Positions 1 to 7,985 of a stretch of 64,000 nucleotides of DNA are shown here, one piece after another (the first letter of the stretch is position 1; every line of letters begins with the position of its first letter). The position numbers and the translations under genes were made by a program. Below the pieces are notes generated by a model, which ran no database searches, was not told the origin of the DNA, and saw only the letters and a program-made list of their open reading frames with translations. The stretch comes from Marinilactibacillus kalidii (lineage in GTDB: Bacteria; Bacillota; Bacilli; Lactobacillales; Carnobacteriaceae_A), in contig NZ_JAGFVM010000030.1 of the NCBI RefSeq assembly GCF_017599325.1, positions 112,036 through 176,035 on the forward strand, read 5' to 3'.

Positions 1-862
1 CAATTGCTTGTTGTTTTTCATTCTCAATGGCTTCGTTGAATACTTCTTTTTGATATTCTGTTGATTCTTTAGCAGAGGACATAATGATTTCTTGTTGTTC
101 AGGTTTAAGATTTTCCCTCGTTTTGTCATTCATGATAATGATGTCAGGAATTCTAGTATGCTGATCGTAACTGTAATAGTTTGCCACGTTACCATGTCCT
201 GCTGTCACAAGAACAAATTCATTATTTTCAGAACCGTCTATCAGTCCAGATTGAAGCGAAGCATATACTTCATCACTTCCCATGGGAACTGCTGATCCTC
301 CTAATAAACTCATCATTCTAACAGCTGTTTCACTTTCCATTGTACGAATTCTTTTACCAACGAGATCATCAGGTGATTCTACAGGCCCATCCGCCATATA
401 AAAACTACGCTGACCACCATCATAATAAGTAATTCCACTAAAGCCTAAATTACTCGTTGACTCATAAACTTCTTTTGTAATACTTTCATCTTCCATCACC
501 TTAAAGAAACTTTCTTCGTCTTCAAATAAGTAAGGTATACCAAATATGGAATAGGTCTCTGAGAATCCTTCTAATGCTGCACCACTGACTTTTGTAAAGT
601 CGATAGCCCCTGTTTGGGTCAGTTGAATCAAATCTGTTTCTCCACCTAATTGGCTATCAGGAAAATATTCAACGACCATCTCGCCATTGGATTTTTCTTC
701 TACTAATTCCCCAAACAATGCCATTGAATCTTTTACGGGTTGGCTATTACTCGCATAAGCAAATCTAAACACCGTTACATCTTTAGCCGAACTTGTTGCA
801 CTACAGCCATTTAGAACTGGGACTGCTAAAAAAAGTAAACATAATCCTATTTTCTTTAACAC
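1..862 (-). CDS. TRAP-type transporter solute-binding lipoprotein (DctP family), 3' end off window
   Basis: I translated this gene by eye because it runs off the left edge; about 287 codons are visible. It starts at a GTG, 5-6 bases after a GGAGGG Shine-Dalgarno. The N-terminus is a hydrophobic signal peptide ending in the lipobox LNGC (Cys20), so the mature protein should be anchored outside the membrane. Residues after about 30 fit the DctP fold: an FRFAY strand, a GGETDLIQLTQTGAID segment, and the GKRIRTMES segment with the arginine that usually binds the substrate carboxylate. DctP proteins deliver organic acids, often uronates, to DctQM permeases, which would lie to the left of the window. 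The uronate genes to the right make a uronate or unsaturated uronide the likely ligand (inference). Confidence 0.88.
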   Translation of the reverse strand, partial: MLKKIGLCLLFLAVPVLNGCSATSSAKDVTVFRFAYASNSQPVKDSMALFGELVEEKSNGEMVVEYFPDSQLGGETDLIQLTQTGAIDFTKVSGAALEGFSETYSIFGIPYLFEDEESFFKVMEDESITKEVYESTSNLGFSGITYYDGGQRSFYMADGPVESPDDLVGKRIRTMESETAVRMMSLLGGSAVPMGSDEVYASLQSGLIDGSENNEFVLVTAGHGNVANYYSYDQHTRIPDIIIMNDKTRENLKPEQQEIIMSSAKESTEYQKEVFNEAIENEKQQAI

Positions 863-931
863 AGTTTTCCCTCCATTTATCCAGACCAATTTTATTAGTC
901 AAGATGATTTGTTATTAGATAGACAATAAAA

Positions 932-945
932 ATAAAGCGCTTTTA
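932..945. promoter_or_regulatory. cre-like palindrome upstream of dctP
   Basis: The core AAAGCGCTTT (934-943) is a perfect palindrome about 70 bases upstream of the dctP start. It resembles a CcpA cre site but lacks the consensus outer TG/CA bases. Catabolite repression of the TRAP operon would make sense, but a LacI-family operator is equally possible. Confidence 0.4.
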
Positions 946-1064
946 TATGATAATCTTACAGGTAAGCTATCGTGTCCTAAATGACGAAAACCTCGATATA
1001 AAGTAACCAATTCTCAGATGAAATTCCGTGATATTTTCATTTGATAGAAAATCAATAGCATTAG

Positions 1065-1092
1065 TTGAAATCGTATACAATTGATTTATAAT
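1065..1092 (+). promoter_or_regulatory. Promoter of the AraC-family gene
   Basis: TTGAAA (1065-1070) and TATAAT (1087-1092) are separated by 16 bases and lie about 25 bases before the start codon. An AGGAGG ribosome site follows. Confidence 0.6.
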
Positions 1093-1115
1093 TAAAGATA
1101 CAGGAGGTTTTAAAT

Positions 1116-2102
1116 ATGCAGGAAATTGTTTATCAGTATTTATATAATTACAATTCAATTGAAAAAAAACAACGTTTGAATGGTGATTTCATTATTGATC
1201 TTCCAGAAGAATCTTTTCTTTATACGGATGGAAAAATGGTTCTCAAAGACCAATACTTTTTAAAAAATGATCAGATATACATAAGTAAACACAATCGCTT
1301 CGCCAAATATCCTGAACACACTCACCAGTTTCTAGAGGTCAATTATATGCTTAAAGGAGAATGTCGCCAGACAATCAATGGCGAACAAAAAATATTAAAA
1401 GAAGGCGAACTACTATTATTAGATTATGGCTCCACGCATGCCATCGAACCGTTAAGAAATGAAGATATCCTGATCAATATTATCTTTCCGCAAACCCGAT
1501 TTGACTTAAACTGGCTTAGTCAGTTAAACACGCAAGATAGTAGTTTATTTCAATTTTTAGTACATGCAGTTTCTGAAAAATCAAAAGGTCAATATATTAT
1601 CTTTGAAAGTAGTCATAATCAGTCCATCAGATTCATTATGATCCAAATGTTGAACAAGTATTTTACTGAATCAACATTTTCAAATGAAATCATTAGTTAC
1701 TATTTACCTATCTTATTTATGGAACTTGTTGGAAATACAAAGTACCGCTTAGATGTCACACCTAATGATGATCACACAAATAAGGTCATCATTGAAGTCC
1801 TCAAGAAAATTAAGCTAGACTTTAAAACGATTTCCTTAGAACAACTAGCTAGCCAATTAAATTACAGTAACAATTACTTATCTGAAATCATCAAAGAAAA
1901 AACAGGCAAAACATTCGTCCGCCTCGTTACGGAAGAGCGACTCAAAAGAGCTAAATTCTTGATTGAAAGTACAAACTTGCCGATTGAAGAAATCTGCCAA
2001 GCAATTGGACTTCAAAACAAATCTTACTTCTATCGTATCTTCAGAGATATGTATGCTGTGAACCCTGGAGCTTATCGAAAATCAAAAGCACAAGACCTTT
2101 AA
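1116..2102 (+). CDS. AraC-family transcriptional regulator with N-terminal cupin domain
   Basis: This is a 328-residue cytosolic regulator. Residues about 40-125 form an AraC-type cupin sensor (HTHQFLEVNYMLKGECRQTI, then a GELLLLDYGSTHAI segment). Residues about 225-325 form the double helix-turn-helix (LASQLNYSNNYLSEIIKEKT, and YFYRIFRDMYAVNPGAYRK, the usual AraC ending). The start follows AGGAGG by about 8 bases. It is divergent from the TRAP binding protein and sits next to GH105, so it probably activates the TRAP or uronide-degradation genes (inference from context). The ligand cannot be read from the sequence. Confidence 0.88.
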   Translation: MQEIVYQYLYNYNSIEKKQRLNGDFIIDLPEESFLYTDGKMVLKDQYFLKNDQIYISKHNRFAKYPEHTHQFLEVNYMLKGECRQTINGEQKILKEGELLLLDYGSTHAIEPLRNEDILINIIFPQTRFDLNWLSQLNTQDSSLFQFLVHAVSEKSKGQYIIFESSHNQSIRFIMIQMLNKYFTESTFSNEIISYYLPILFMELVGNTKYRLDVTPNDDHTNKVIIEVLKKIKLDFKTISLEQLASQLNYSNNYLSEIIKEKTGKTFVRLVTEERLKRAKFLIESTNLPIEEICQAIGLQNKSYFYRIFRDMYAVNPGAYRKSKAQDL

Positions 2103-2123
2103 GAGCAAGGCTTGTGCTTTTTT
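2084..2123 (+). terminator. Terminator after AraC-family gene
   Basis: The inverted repeat AAAAGCACAAG / CTTGTGCTTTT is followed by a T-run. Its 5' arm overlaps the last codons of the regulator gene. Confidence 0.75.
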
Positions 2124-2218
2124 ATTTGTCTCGATCAAAATCAGATTTTCAATCACGTATTCATGCTGAATCAAGTCTAAACGTCAGTTATTGAAATACT
2201 CATTTCTTCATCTTTTAT

Positions 2219-3325
2219 TTATGCATACGTGTAAAGATACTCAGATAAAGCAAGAATCGCCAGCGATTGGCCATATGGCATCGTTGTAATCTTAACATTA
2301 CGGTAATAATCCAAGTCATCTTTAAGCGCTGTACCGATAGAAACTTTTTCTAGCTCGCCTTCTTCATTAATGTTATTCAACAGACCTTTAATGGCTTTTT
2401 CAGCCATTGGTAGATGGTCTTTTGATAAATAACGTTTACGAACACCTTTCAAAATACCGAAAACGAATCCTGCTGTGGCTGATGCTTCAAGATAGGAATC
2501 CGCTTCGTTGATTAGCGTTGGCCATAGGCCACTCTCATCTTGATACTCGTGTAATGCTTCCACTTGTCTTCTCAATGTCTCTACTAAAAATTCATAGAAA
2601 TGATCTCCCGCTTTTAGATTCAGGATATCGATGATTTCTGGAATTGCAATCGTTGCCCAACAGTTCCCCCGTCCCCATAGGGCTTCTGCGAAGTGATGGT
2701 GTCCTTCAAATGTCCAACCGTGATACCATAAACCTGTTTTTCGATCAGATAAATATTTGATGTGTAATAAGAATTGTTTTTTCGCTTCTTCAACGTAATC
2801 TGGACGATCTAATAATAGACCAATTTTAGCTAACGGCAGTACCGTCATCATCAATGTATCTGCCCATAACTGATTTGTGTTCGGTGGACCATAGGTCATA
2901 TGTTGTAGGCCGTTCTCGTCCGTACGTGGCATATCATACATAACCCATTCAGCCCACTGTTCTAAGTAAGGCTTAAATTCTGTTTTATTTTCTTCTTCAT
3001 AGATCATGGCCATCGTAAGCAACGGCGCCATTGTATTTACATTTTTTGGAGGAGAGCCTTCCAATAATCGTTGCTCAAACCATTCATCTAATATTTCCTT
3101 AGCTTGGCTATTTTTTGTCAGTTTATAGTAAGCATGTAATCCATAGAGTCCTACACCTTGAGGCCAATTCCATACGTGCCAGCTTTTATCATCAATCATC
3201 ATCCCATCAAGTTCAAATAAGAACTCTCCGTTTACGTCGTTGATATTTGACAGATTGTGCGCTAGTCGATCAATCTGTTCAACAATAATTTCTTTGTTCA
3301 ATTCAGTCTGCATTCTTTTATCCAT
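2219..3325 (-). CDS. GH105 unsaturated rhamnogalacturonyl/uronyl hydrolase (YteR/YesR family)
   Basis: The 368-residue protein has the (alpha/alpha)6-barrel signature of GH105. LWADTLMM at 153-160 supplies Asp156, matching the general acid Asp143 of Bacillus YteR, and WGRGNCW is at 217-223 (most relatives have WARGNGW). The family hydrolyses the terminal 4,5-unsaturated uronic acid left by polysaccharide lyases, releasing a sugar that opens to the KduI substrate. There is no signal peptide, so it acts in the cytosol on imported oligosaccharides. It is 10 bases downstream of the sugar isomerase gene and co-transcribed with it. The listed ATG is directly after AAAGG; the second ATG (M5, at 3313) is better spaced and may be the real start. 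Galacturonyl versus glucuronyl specificity cannot be told. Confidence 0.88.
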   Translation of the reverse strand: MDKRMQTELNKEIIVEQIDRLAHNLSNINDVNGEFLFELDGMMIDDKSWHVWNWPQGVGLYGLHAYYKLTKNSQAKEILDEWFEQRLLEGSPPKNVNTMAPLLTMAMIYEEENKTEFKPYLEQWAEWVMYDMPRTDENGLQHMTYGPPNTNQLWADTLMMTVLPLAKIGLLLDRPDYVEEAKKQFLLHIKYLSDRKTGLWYHGWTFEGHHHFAEALWGRGNCWATIAIPEIIDILNLKAGDHFYEFLVETLRRQVEALHEYQDESGLWPTLINEADSYLEASATAGFVFGILKGVRKRYLSKDHLPMAEKAIKGLLNNINEEGELEKVSIGTALKDDLDYYRNVKITTMPYGQSLAILALSEYLYTYA

Positions 3326-3335
3326 CCTTTATCTC

Positions 3336-4178
3336 TTATTTTTCAAGTGAATTTAAAAATTTTATACTTTGATCAATATGAGGCTCTTGTGTTTCTTCAA
3401 GTAAAATGGGAATCCAAGGTTTTTCACGCTGTAAGGTTTCAATAAGATATGGATAATTCATTTCTCCTTGACCAACAGGCATGATCTTCAACTCACCATC
3501 TTCTACTTTAAAATCTTTTGCATGGATAACGGTTATTTGATCTCCAAACAATTCAAAAGCTTGATCAATGATCGCTTGTTGCTTCTCTTCACTCGTATCC
3601 TCTGGGTACAGATAATTCACAACATCCAATATGACTTGAAGATTATTGGATTGAATATCCACCAGTAATCTATGCATCATCTTTGGTGAATAGATTGGAT
3701 GATTGATGCCCCCTTCTACTGCAATAATCACACCAAACTTTTCAGCTTCTGCTACAAGTTCTTTCATACTAGTCAATACTTTTTGATAAGCGTCTTCCGT
3801 ATAATTTTCTGTTGTGAACTGTATTTCAGGAAATACACCACCCGTTTCAGAAGCAACTGTTGCTGCATTAAAATCACTAGCATATCGTATATGTGTCTTA
3901 AAGAAATCTAGTGCTTTCCGTCTTTCTTCTTCATCTGGATGAATCATATTGATATAACATCCCAGCACCATAATATCGATTTGCTTACTGGAAAAGATTT
4001 GACCGATTTTTCTAGCTAATCCAACATTGAACATACTTTTTGTCAGCATTACTTCTTTAAAGGATTTTAGTAAGGCCAATTGAATAGAGTCGATTGACTT
4101 ATTCGCTAATGTGTCCGCTAATTCTTCAAGTGATTCATTTTCAATATCATGGGCTCTTATCCCAATATTCAATGACAT
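3336..4178 (-). CDS. Sugar phosphate isomerase/epimerase family TIM-barrel protein
   Basis: The 280-residue protein belongs to the xylose-isomerase-like TIM-barrel / AP endonuclease 2 superfamily. Conserved acidic metal-ligand strands are visible: AVEGGINHPIYSP, ILDVVNYLYPED, VIHAKDFKVEDG and PILLEETQEPH. Family members isomerise or epimerise ketoses, including tagaturonate- and inosose-type compounds. It is the first gene of an operon with GH105, divergent from the IclR gene. The likely role is isomerising a uronate or another product released by GH105 (inference); the exact reaction is unknown. The promoter upstream has a good -10 (TATAAT, 4220-4225) but a weak -35 overlapped by an IclR-type operator. 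Confidence 0.75.
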   Translation of the reverse strand: MSLNIGIRAHDIENESLEELADTLANKSIDSIQLALLKSFKEVMLTKSMFNVGLARKIGQIFSSKQIDIMVLGCYINMIHPDEEERRKALDFFKTHIRYASDFNAATVASETGGVFPEIQFTTENYTEDAYQKVLTSMKELVAEAEKFGVIIAVEGGINHPIYSPKMMHRLLVDIQSNNLQVILDVVNYLYPEDTSEEKQQAIIDQAFELFGDQITVIHAKDFKVEDGELKIMPVGQGEMNYPYLIETLQREKPWIPILLEETQEPHIDQSIKFLNSLEK

Positions 4179-4242
4179 GCTTCATAGCACCCTTTCTTTT
4201 TTGTGAAATCATTAACAATATTATAAAGCAGATTCACTTCCT

Positions 4243-4277
4243 TTTCTATATAGATAAAACAATTTCTTTATAGGAAA
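4243..4277. promoter_or_regulatory. Putative IclR operators before the isomerase-GH105 operon
   Basis: A full palindrome TTTCTTTATAGGAAA lies at 4263-4277 and a degenerate copy TTTCTATATAGATAA at 4243-4257. They sit around the -35 region of the leftward promoter. The same motif recurs before iclR and kduI. Confidence 0.6.
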
Positions 4278-4309
4278 ATTTAAAATTCAAAAACATTTCA
4301 AAATTACTA

Positions 4310-4338
4310 TTGTAGTCGAAAAATCATTCTGCTATAAT
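4310..4338 (+). promoter_or_regulatory. Promoter of the iclR gene
   Basis: TTGTAG (4310-4315), a 17-base spacer and TATAAT (4333-4338). The predicted transcript start falls just before the operator at 4347-4361. Confidence 0.65.
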
Positions 4339-4346
4339 AAACCAAA

Positions 4347-4381
4347 TTTCTTATTTAGAAAATAAATTAACTATATAGAAA
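4347..4381. promoter_or_regulatory. Putative IclR autoregulatory operators
   Basis: TTTCTTATTTAGAAA (4347-4361) is an inverted repeat directly downstream of the iclR -10. TTAACTATATAGAAA (4367-4381) keeps only the right half-site. Binding here would block transcription initiation, giving autoregulation. Confidence 0.6.
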
Positions 4382-4405
4382 ACCTCGGAGAAGGAGTCAT
4401 TAAAA

Positions 4406-5164
4406 ATGGTTCAAAAACAAGCTTACGGAAGTGTTTTACTGAAAGCAGATGATATTCTAGAATTTTTATCTAGTGATGATAGCCAACATAGGCTGAGTGA
4501 AATCGCCCGTCAAACTGGACTAACACCCCCTACTGCTTCAAAAATCTTGAATACATTATTACTGATTGGTTACGTACAAAAGGATCCAGATACCAAATTA
4601 TTTAGCTTAGGACCTCGCTTACTGAAGTACGCGAATAAAAGTTTACATCAATTGAGCATCAAACGAATCGCCCAACCGTACTTGGAAGATTTACAAAGAG
4701 CGACAGATGAAACCGTTCATTTAGGGCTTCATGAGTTTGGCTATATCAAATACATCACAAAAATTGCTAGTAAGAAGCCTGTCTCCTTATATAGTGAAAT
4801 CGGTAAGTCAATTCCGCTATATTGTTCTGCGATGGGTAAAGCTGTTCTAGCGGATTTGGAAGATGACGATATCGCCTATTACATTGAGAAAAACGAATTG
4901 ATTCCCAAAACAGAAAATACAATCGTTACAGCTGAAAGACTCTTTGATGAAGTCAATCAAGCACGCATTGATGGTTTTGCTTTCGATAATGGTGAACATG
5001 ATTTAGATGTATTCTGTATCGGCTCTAGTATCACAGTGGGTAAGACGAATTATGGTGCAATCAGCATCAGTTTACCTAAGTATCGCCTCTCTGAAGAAGT
5101 ACTGGACTCATTAAAAAGTAATCTTTTACTCTATAAAAAAAAAATCGTAGAATCTCTTCGTTAA
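4406..5164 (+). CDS. IclR-family transcriptional regulator (KdgR-like)
   Basis: The 252-residue protein has an N-terminal winged helix (residues about 8-65, with LSEIARQTGLTPPTASKILN as recognition region) and a C-terminal IclR effector domain (YCSAMGKAVLADLEDDD and the GISIS-like end). It sits between the GH105 operon and kduDI and follows a GGAGAAGGAG ribosome site. In many bacteria, IclR members called KdgR repress pectin/uronate genes in response to 2-keto-3-deoxygluconate. The shared palindromes before this gene, the GH105 operon and kduI support the same job here (inference). Confidence 0.85.
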   Translation: MVQKQAYGSVLLKADDILEFLSSDDSQHRLSEIARQTGLTPPTASKILNTLLLIGYVQKDPDTKLFSLGPRLLKYANKSLHQLSIKRIAQPYLEDLQRATDETVHLGLHEFGYIKYITKIASKKPVSLYSEIGKSIPLYCSAMGKAVLADLEDDDIAYYIEKNELIPKTENTIVTAERLFDEVNQARIDGFAFDNGEHDLDVFCIGSSITVGKTNYGAISISLPKYRLSEEVLDSLKSNLLLYKKKIVESLR

Positions 5165-5170
5165 GAAACG

Positions 5171-5207
5171 ATAGCTACCAAGTCCGATGACTTGGTAGCT
5201 ATTTTTT
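5171..5207 (+). terminator. Terminator after iclR
   Basis: A 13-bp perfect stem, ATAGCTACCAAGT / ACTTGGTAGCTAT, is followed by six T on the + strand. Confidence 0.85.
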
Positions 5208-5214
5208 GTATTTG

Positions 5215-5997
5215 TTACCTTGTCAACCATCCACCATCAACAGCCAGTACATGACCATTAACATAATCTGATGCTGGACTTGCCAAGAAGACGACCGTTC
5301 CCATTAACTCAGATGGATCGCCCCATCTTGCTGCTGGAATACGATCAACGATTTCTTTATTTCGTTTCTCATCTGCTCTAATGGGCGCTGTGTTAGCAGA
5401 TACAAAATAACCAGGCGCAATCGCATTGACCGTTACATTATGTTCAGCTAATTCATTTGCAAAAGCTCTTGTCAAACCCTGAACAGCATGTTTACTTGCT
5501 GTGTAAGAAGGGACAAATTTTCCGCCTTGGAATGACAACATTGAAGCAATATTGATGATTTTTCCATAACCTTGTGAAACCATATGTTTCGCAACTCGTT
5601 GACTCAAGTAGTAAACAGAGTTTTGATTGATATCGATTACTGCTTGCCAATCTTCATCTTTATACTCTAGTAATGGTGCACGTCTAATTGCACCAGCATT
5701 GTTCACTAAAATATCAATCTTACCGAATAATTCAACCGTTTTTTCAACCATCGCTTCCATTTGATCGATTTTTGTTAAATCGGCTTGATAAAATTCTAAT
5801 CTCACACCAGTCGGCTCTACGAGAGATGTCACTTCCTCAACATTATTATCAAAGGTTGCGACCATCACATCAGCACCAGCTTTTGCCAACGCAACGACAT
5901 AGCCCATACCTAAACCAGTATTTCCACCTGTAACAAGTGCAACTTTACCTTTTAACGAAAACATATCTAAAGAAAAATCTTTTAAATGATCTGACAT
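5215..5997 (-). CDS. kduD: 2-dehydro-3-deoxy-D-gluconate 5-dehydrogenase (KduD), SDR family
   Basis: The 260-residue protein is a short-chain dehydrogenase. It has the cofactor motif TGGNTGLGMGY (about 23-33), NNAGAIRR (about 99-106), a catalytic Ser in NIASMLSF and YTASKHAV carrying the Tyr/Lys pair. KduD reduces 2,5-diketo-3-deoxygluconate to 2-keto-3-deoxygluconate with NADH in the cytosol. It lies 24 bases after kduI, the enzyme for the preceding step, which makes the assignment firmer than the SDR fold alone would. Confidence 0.92.
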   Translation of the reverse strand: MSDHLKDFSLDMFSLKGKVALVTGGNTGLGMGYVVALAKAGADVMVATFDNNVEEVTSLVEPTGVRLEFYQADLTKIDQMEAMVEKTVELFGKIDILVNNAGAIRRAPLLEYKDEDWQAVIDINQNSVYYLSQRVAKHMVSQGYGKIINIASMLSFQGGKFVPSYTASKHAVQGLTRAFANELAEHNVTVNAIAPGYFVSANTAPIRADEKRNKEIVDRIPAARWGDPSELMGTVVFLASPASDYVNGHVLAVDGGWLTR

Positions 5998-6021
5998 TTT
6001 CTATTCCTCCTGTATGAATGA

Positions 6022-6852
6022 TTATTTTAAGTCTGCCATGTCTACGTGATCCATATCATCATATGTGATGTTCTCGCCACACATTGCCCAGATAAACGTA
6101 TAGTCTGCTGTTGCAACACCACAGTGAATTGACCAGCTCGGTGAAATCGCAGCTTGCTCATTTGCCATGACTAAATGACGAGTTTCATCCGGCTCACCCA
6201 TAAAATGGAAAGCTCTCGTATTTTCATCCATGTTGAAGTATAGATAGACTTCCATACGACGATCATGTGTATGTGCAGGCATCGTATTCCATGTACTACC
6301 TGGTTCTAGAATCGTATAGCCCATCTGTAACTGACAACTTTCACAGTTATTTGGATGAACATATTGATAAATTTTACGCTCATTCAATGTGCTTTGTTCA
6401 CCTTTTTCAAGAGGGTTCATCGTATTAATATCTAATTTTACTGTTGGATAAACTTTATGTGCCGGCGTTGAAACAACATAGAATTTTGCCGGTTTGTTTG
6501 GATCTACAGAGTCAAACGTTAATTCTTTCGTCTCTTTCCCAACATAGAAGCCATCGCGATTATTGACATCATGTGTTTCGCCATCAATGACAACTTTGCC
6601 GTCGCCACCAATATTGATCAAGCCAAGCTCTCTACGTTCTAGGAAATATTCTACTCCTAGTTCTTTATCTAGCGTAATAGATAACGTTTTACCAGTTGGA
6701 ACCACACCACCAAAGATCATACGGTCATGATGGGTATAAGTTAAAGTAACTTCACCTGGAACAAATAGTTTTTCAACCATGAACTGCTTACGCAATTCAT
6801 CAGTCGTTAGTCTTTTAACGTCGTTAGGGCCAGTAGCATATCTTGTTTCCAT
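6022..6852 (-). CDS. kduI: 5-dehydro-4-deoxy-D-glucuronate isomerase (KduI)
   Basis: The 276-residue cupin isomerase converts 5-keto-4-deoxyuronate to 2,5-diketo-3-deoxygluconate. The zinc ligands of the E. coli enzyme are all present with a shift of two: His194, His196 and Glu201 in PAHTHDRRMEVYLYF, and His243 in SWSIHCGVATADY. Length matches the family (276-280). It is the first gene of a kduI-kduD operon, follows a TCCTCC-complement ribosome site, and is preceded by at least three copies of the putative IclR operator. Confidence 0.96.
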   Translation of the reverse strand: METRYATGPNDVKRLTTDELRKQFMVEKLFVPGEVTLTYTHHDRMIFGGVVPTGKTLSITLDKELGVEYFLERRELGLINIGGDGKVVIDGETHDVNNRDGFYVGKETKELTFDSVDPNKPAKFYVVSTPAHKVYPTVKLDINTMNPLEKGEQSTLNERKIYQYVHPNNCESCQLQMGYTILEPGSTWNTMPAHTHDRRMEVYLYFNMDENTRAFHFMGEPDETRHLVMANEQAAISPSWSIHCGVATADYTFIWAMCGENITYDDMDHVDMADLK

Positions 6853-6878
6853 TTATACATTCCTCCTGTAATCTGATA

Positions 6879-6913
6879 TTTCCTATTTGGAAATAAGTTT
6901 TTCTTATAAGAAA
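6879..6913. promoter_or_regulatory. Putative IclR operators downstream of the kduI promoter
   Basis: TTTCCTATTTGGAAA (6879-6893) and the perfect palindrome TTTCTTATAAGAAA (6900-6913) lie in the kduI leader between the -10 and the start codon. Confidence 0.65.
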
Positions 6914-6923
6914 CTATATTCAA

Positions 6924-6952
6924 AGTATAGTAAAGCGATTTCCTTATTGCAA
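6924..6952 (-). promoter_or_regulatory. kduID promoter
   Basis: On the minus strand, TTGCAA (6947-6952), a 17-base spacer and TATACT (6924-6929). Operator palindromes lie on both sides. Confidence 0.7.
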
Positions 6953-6956
6953 GTGT

Positions 6957-6990
6957 TTTCTTTTAGAAAAATCAATTTCCATATAAGAAA
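6957..6990. promoter_or_regulatory. Putative IclR operators upstream of the kduI promoter
   Basis: TTTCTTTTAGAAA (6957-6969, short spacer) and TTTCCATATAAGAAA (6976-6990, standard 7-base spacer) flank the -35 on its upstream side. Confidence 0.55.
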
Positions 6991-6991
6991 T

Positions 6992-7036
6992 AAAAAACGT
7001 AGAAGATCCAGAATTGTTTCTGAATGCTCTACGTTT
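6992..7036 (-). terminator. Terminator after the ROK kinase gene
   Basis: On the minus strand AAACGTAGA pairs with TCTACGTTT, with further pairing inside, followed by T-rich sequence. It separates the ROK gene from the kduI control region. Confidence 0.65.
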
Positions 7037-7049
7037 CGATTGCTTTTTA

Positions 7050-7925
7050 TTATGCTTGTTTAAGTTTAAAATTATAAACTGCGCCTATCAAGTTTGCATC
7101 ATTTTTAAACATACAAACGTCTAATAGTGGCTTAAAGATATCAAGTTCTAATTCTTCCATTAGGATCGCTATCTCTGAATTTAACTTCTCTAGCAAGTCT
7201 GGTCTACTAGACACGCCTCCACCGATAAGAATGACTTCAGGGTCAAAGGCATAAGTAAGATTAAATAGTCCAATAGATAAGTATCTATAAAACTTCTTAA
7301 CTTCTTCAATAGCGACATCATCACCACGTTCAGCTAAGTCAAACACTGTTCGACCATCTATCGGCATGGCTGTCATATCCATTCGCTCATTGTATCTCTT
7401 AGCCAAAGCAACAGTCGTACCTAACTGACTGAACGTTTCTTTCTCATTCAACAACATGATACCGAATTCTCCACCGAATAAATGCGCACCACGTTGAACT
7501 TTTTTTTCCACGATTACAGATCCACCGATACCTGTTCCAATCACAACAAATAACACATTCTGCTTCTCTTTAGCTGCGCCTTTCCAAACTTCTGCTAAAG
7601 CTGAGCAATTTGCATCATTTTCTATCGAAACGGGCAAAGAAAACAGTGTTTCTAGTTCATCATATATCGGAAAATGATGTAGATAAGGTAGCGCACTGAT
7701 TCCTTCGATTGTACGCGCTACTTGATTTACAGCACCTGGAGAAGAAATCGCTATACCATCTAACTCGTATTGTTGCACGAATGTATCTTTAATAGTGAAC
7801 ATAACATTTTTCATTTCTTCCCAAGTAGACGGTGATTCAAAACTACTTTTTTCCACGAGTTCCTCTTTTTCCCAGATAGCATATTTCACAGATGTACCGC
7901 CAATATCGAATACCAATAAAGCCAT
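7050..7925 (-). CDS. ROK-family sugar kinase
   Basis: The 291-residue protein has the ATP phosphate-binding DIGGTSVKYAIWE at the N-terminus, the sugar-site ENDANCSALAE segment, and FVVIGTGIGGSVI. It lacks the CxCGxxGCxE zinc cluster of classic ROK repressors and glucokinases, as do BglK-type beta-glucoside kinases, and it has no DNA-binding domain. It should phosphorylate a sugar or disaccharide in the cytosol. Neighbours are the EEP hydrolase upstream (60 bases) and GH35 beyond it. A product of the GH35 or GH105 pathway is the likely substrate (inference). It is not a PfkB-type KDG kinase. Confidence 0.82.
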   Translation of the reverse strand: MALLVFDIGGTSVKYAIWEKEELVEKSSFESPSTWEEMKNVMFTIKDTFVQQYELDGIAISSPGAVNQVARTIEGISALPYLHHFPIYDELETLFSLPVSIENDANCSALAEVWKGAAKEKQNVLFVVIGTGIGGSVIVEKKVQRGAHLFGGEFGIMLLNEKETFSQLGTTVALAKRYNERMDMTAMPIDGRTVFDLAERGDDVAIEEVKKFYRYLSIGLFNLTYAFDPEVILIGGGVSSRPDLLEKLNSEIAILMEELELDIFKPLLDVCMFKNDANLIGAVYNFKLKQA

Positions 7926-7985
7926 TTATCATCATCCTACTTTCTTTTTTTATCTTGAAATTAAATATTCTTTATATTTTTCCTC

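Noticed and set aside
967..1158. Short frames opposite or inside other genes (for example 967-1158 minus, 5688-5933 plus, 13413-13763 plus, 26406-26882 plus).
   Set aside because: They lie on the opposite strand of or in another frame within confident genes or promoters, lack ribosome sites and have shadow-like compositions.
7050..7925. ROK protein as the missing KDG kinase.
   Set aside because: KDG kinases are PfkB-type; the ROK fold and its link to GH35/EEP suggest a different sugar. KDG kinase and aldolase are simply not in the window.
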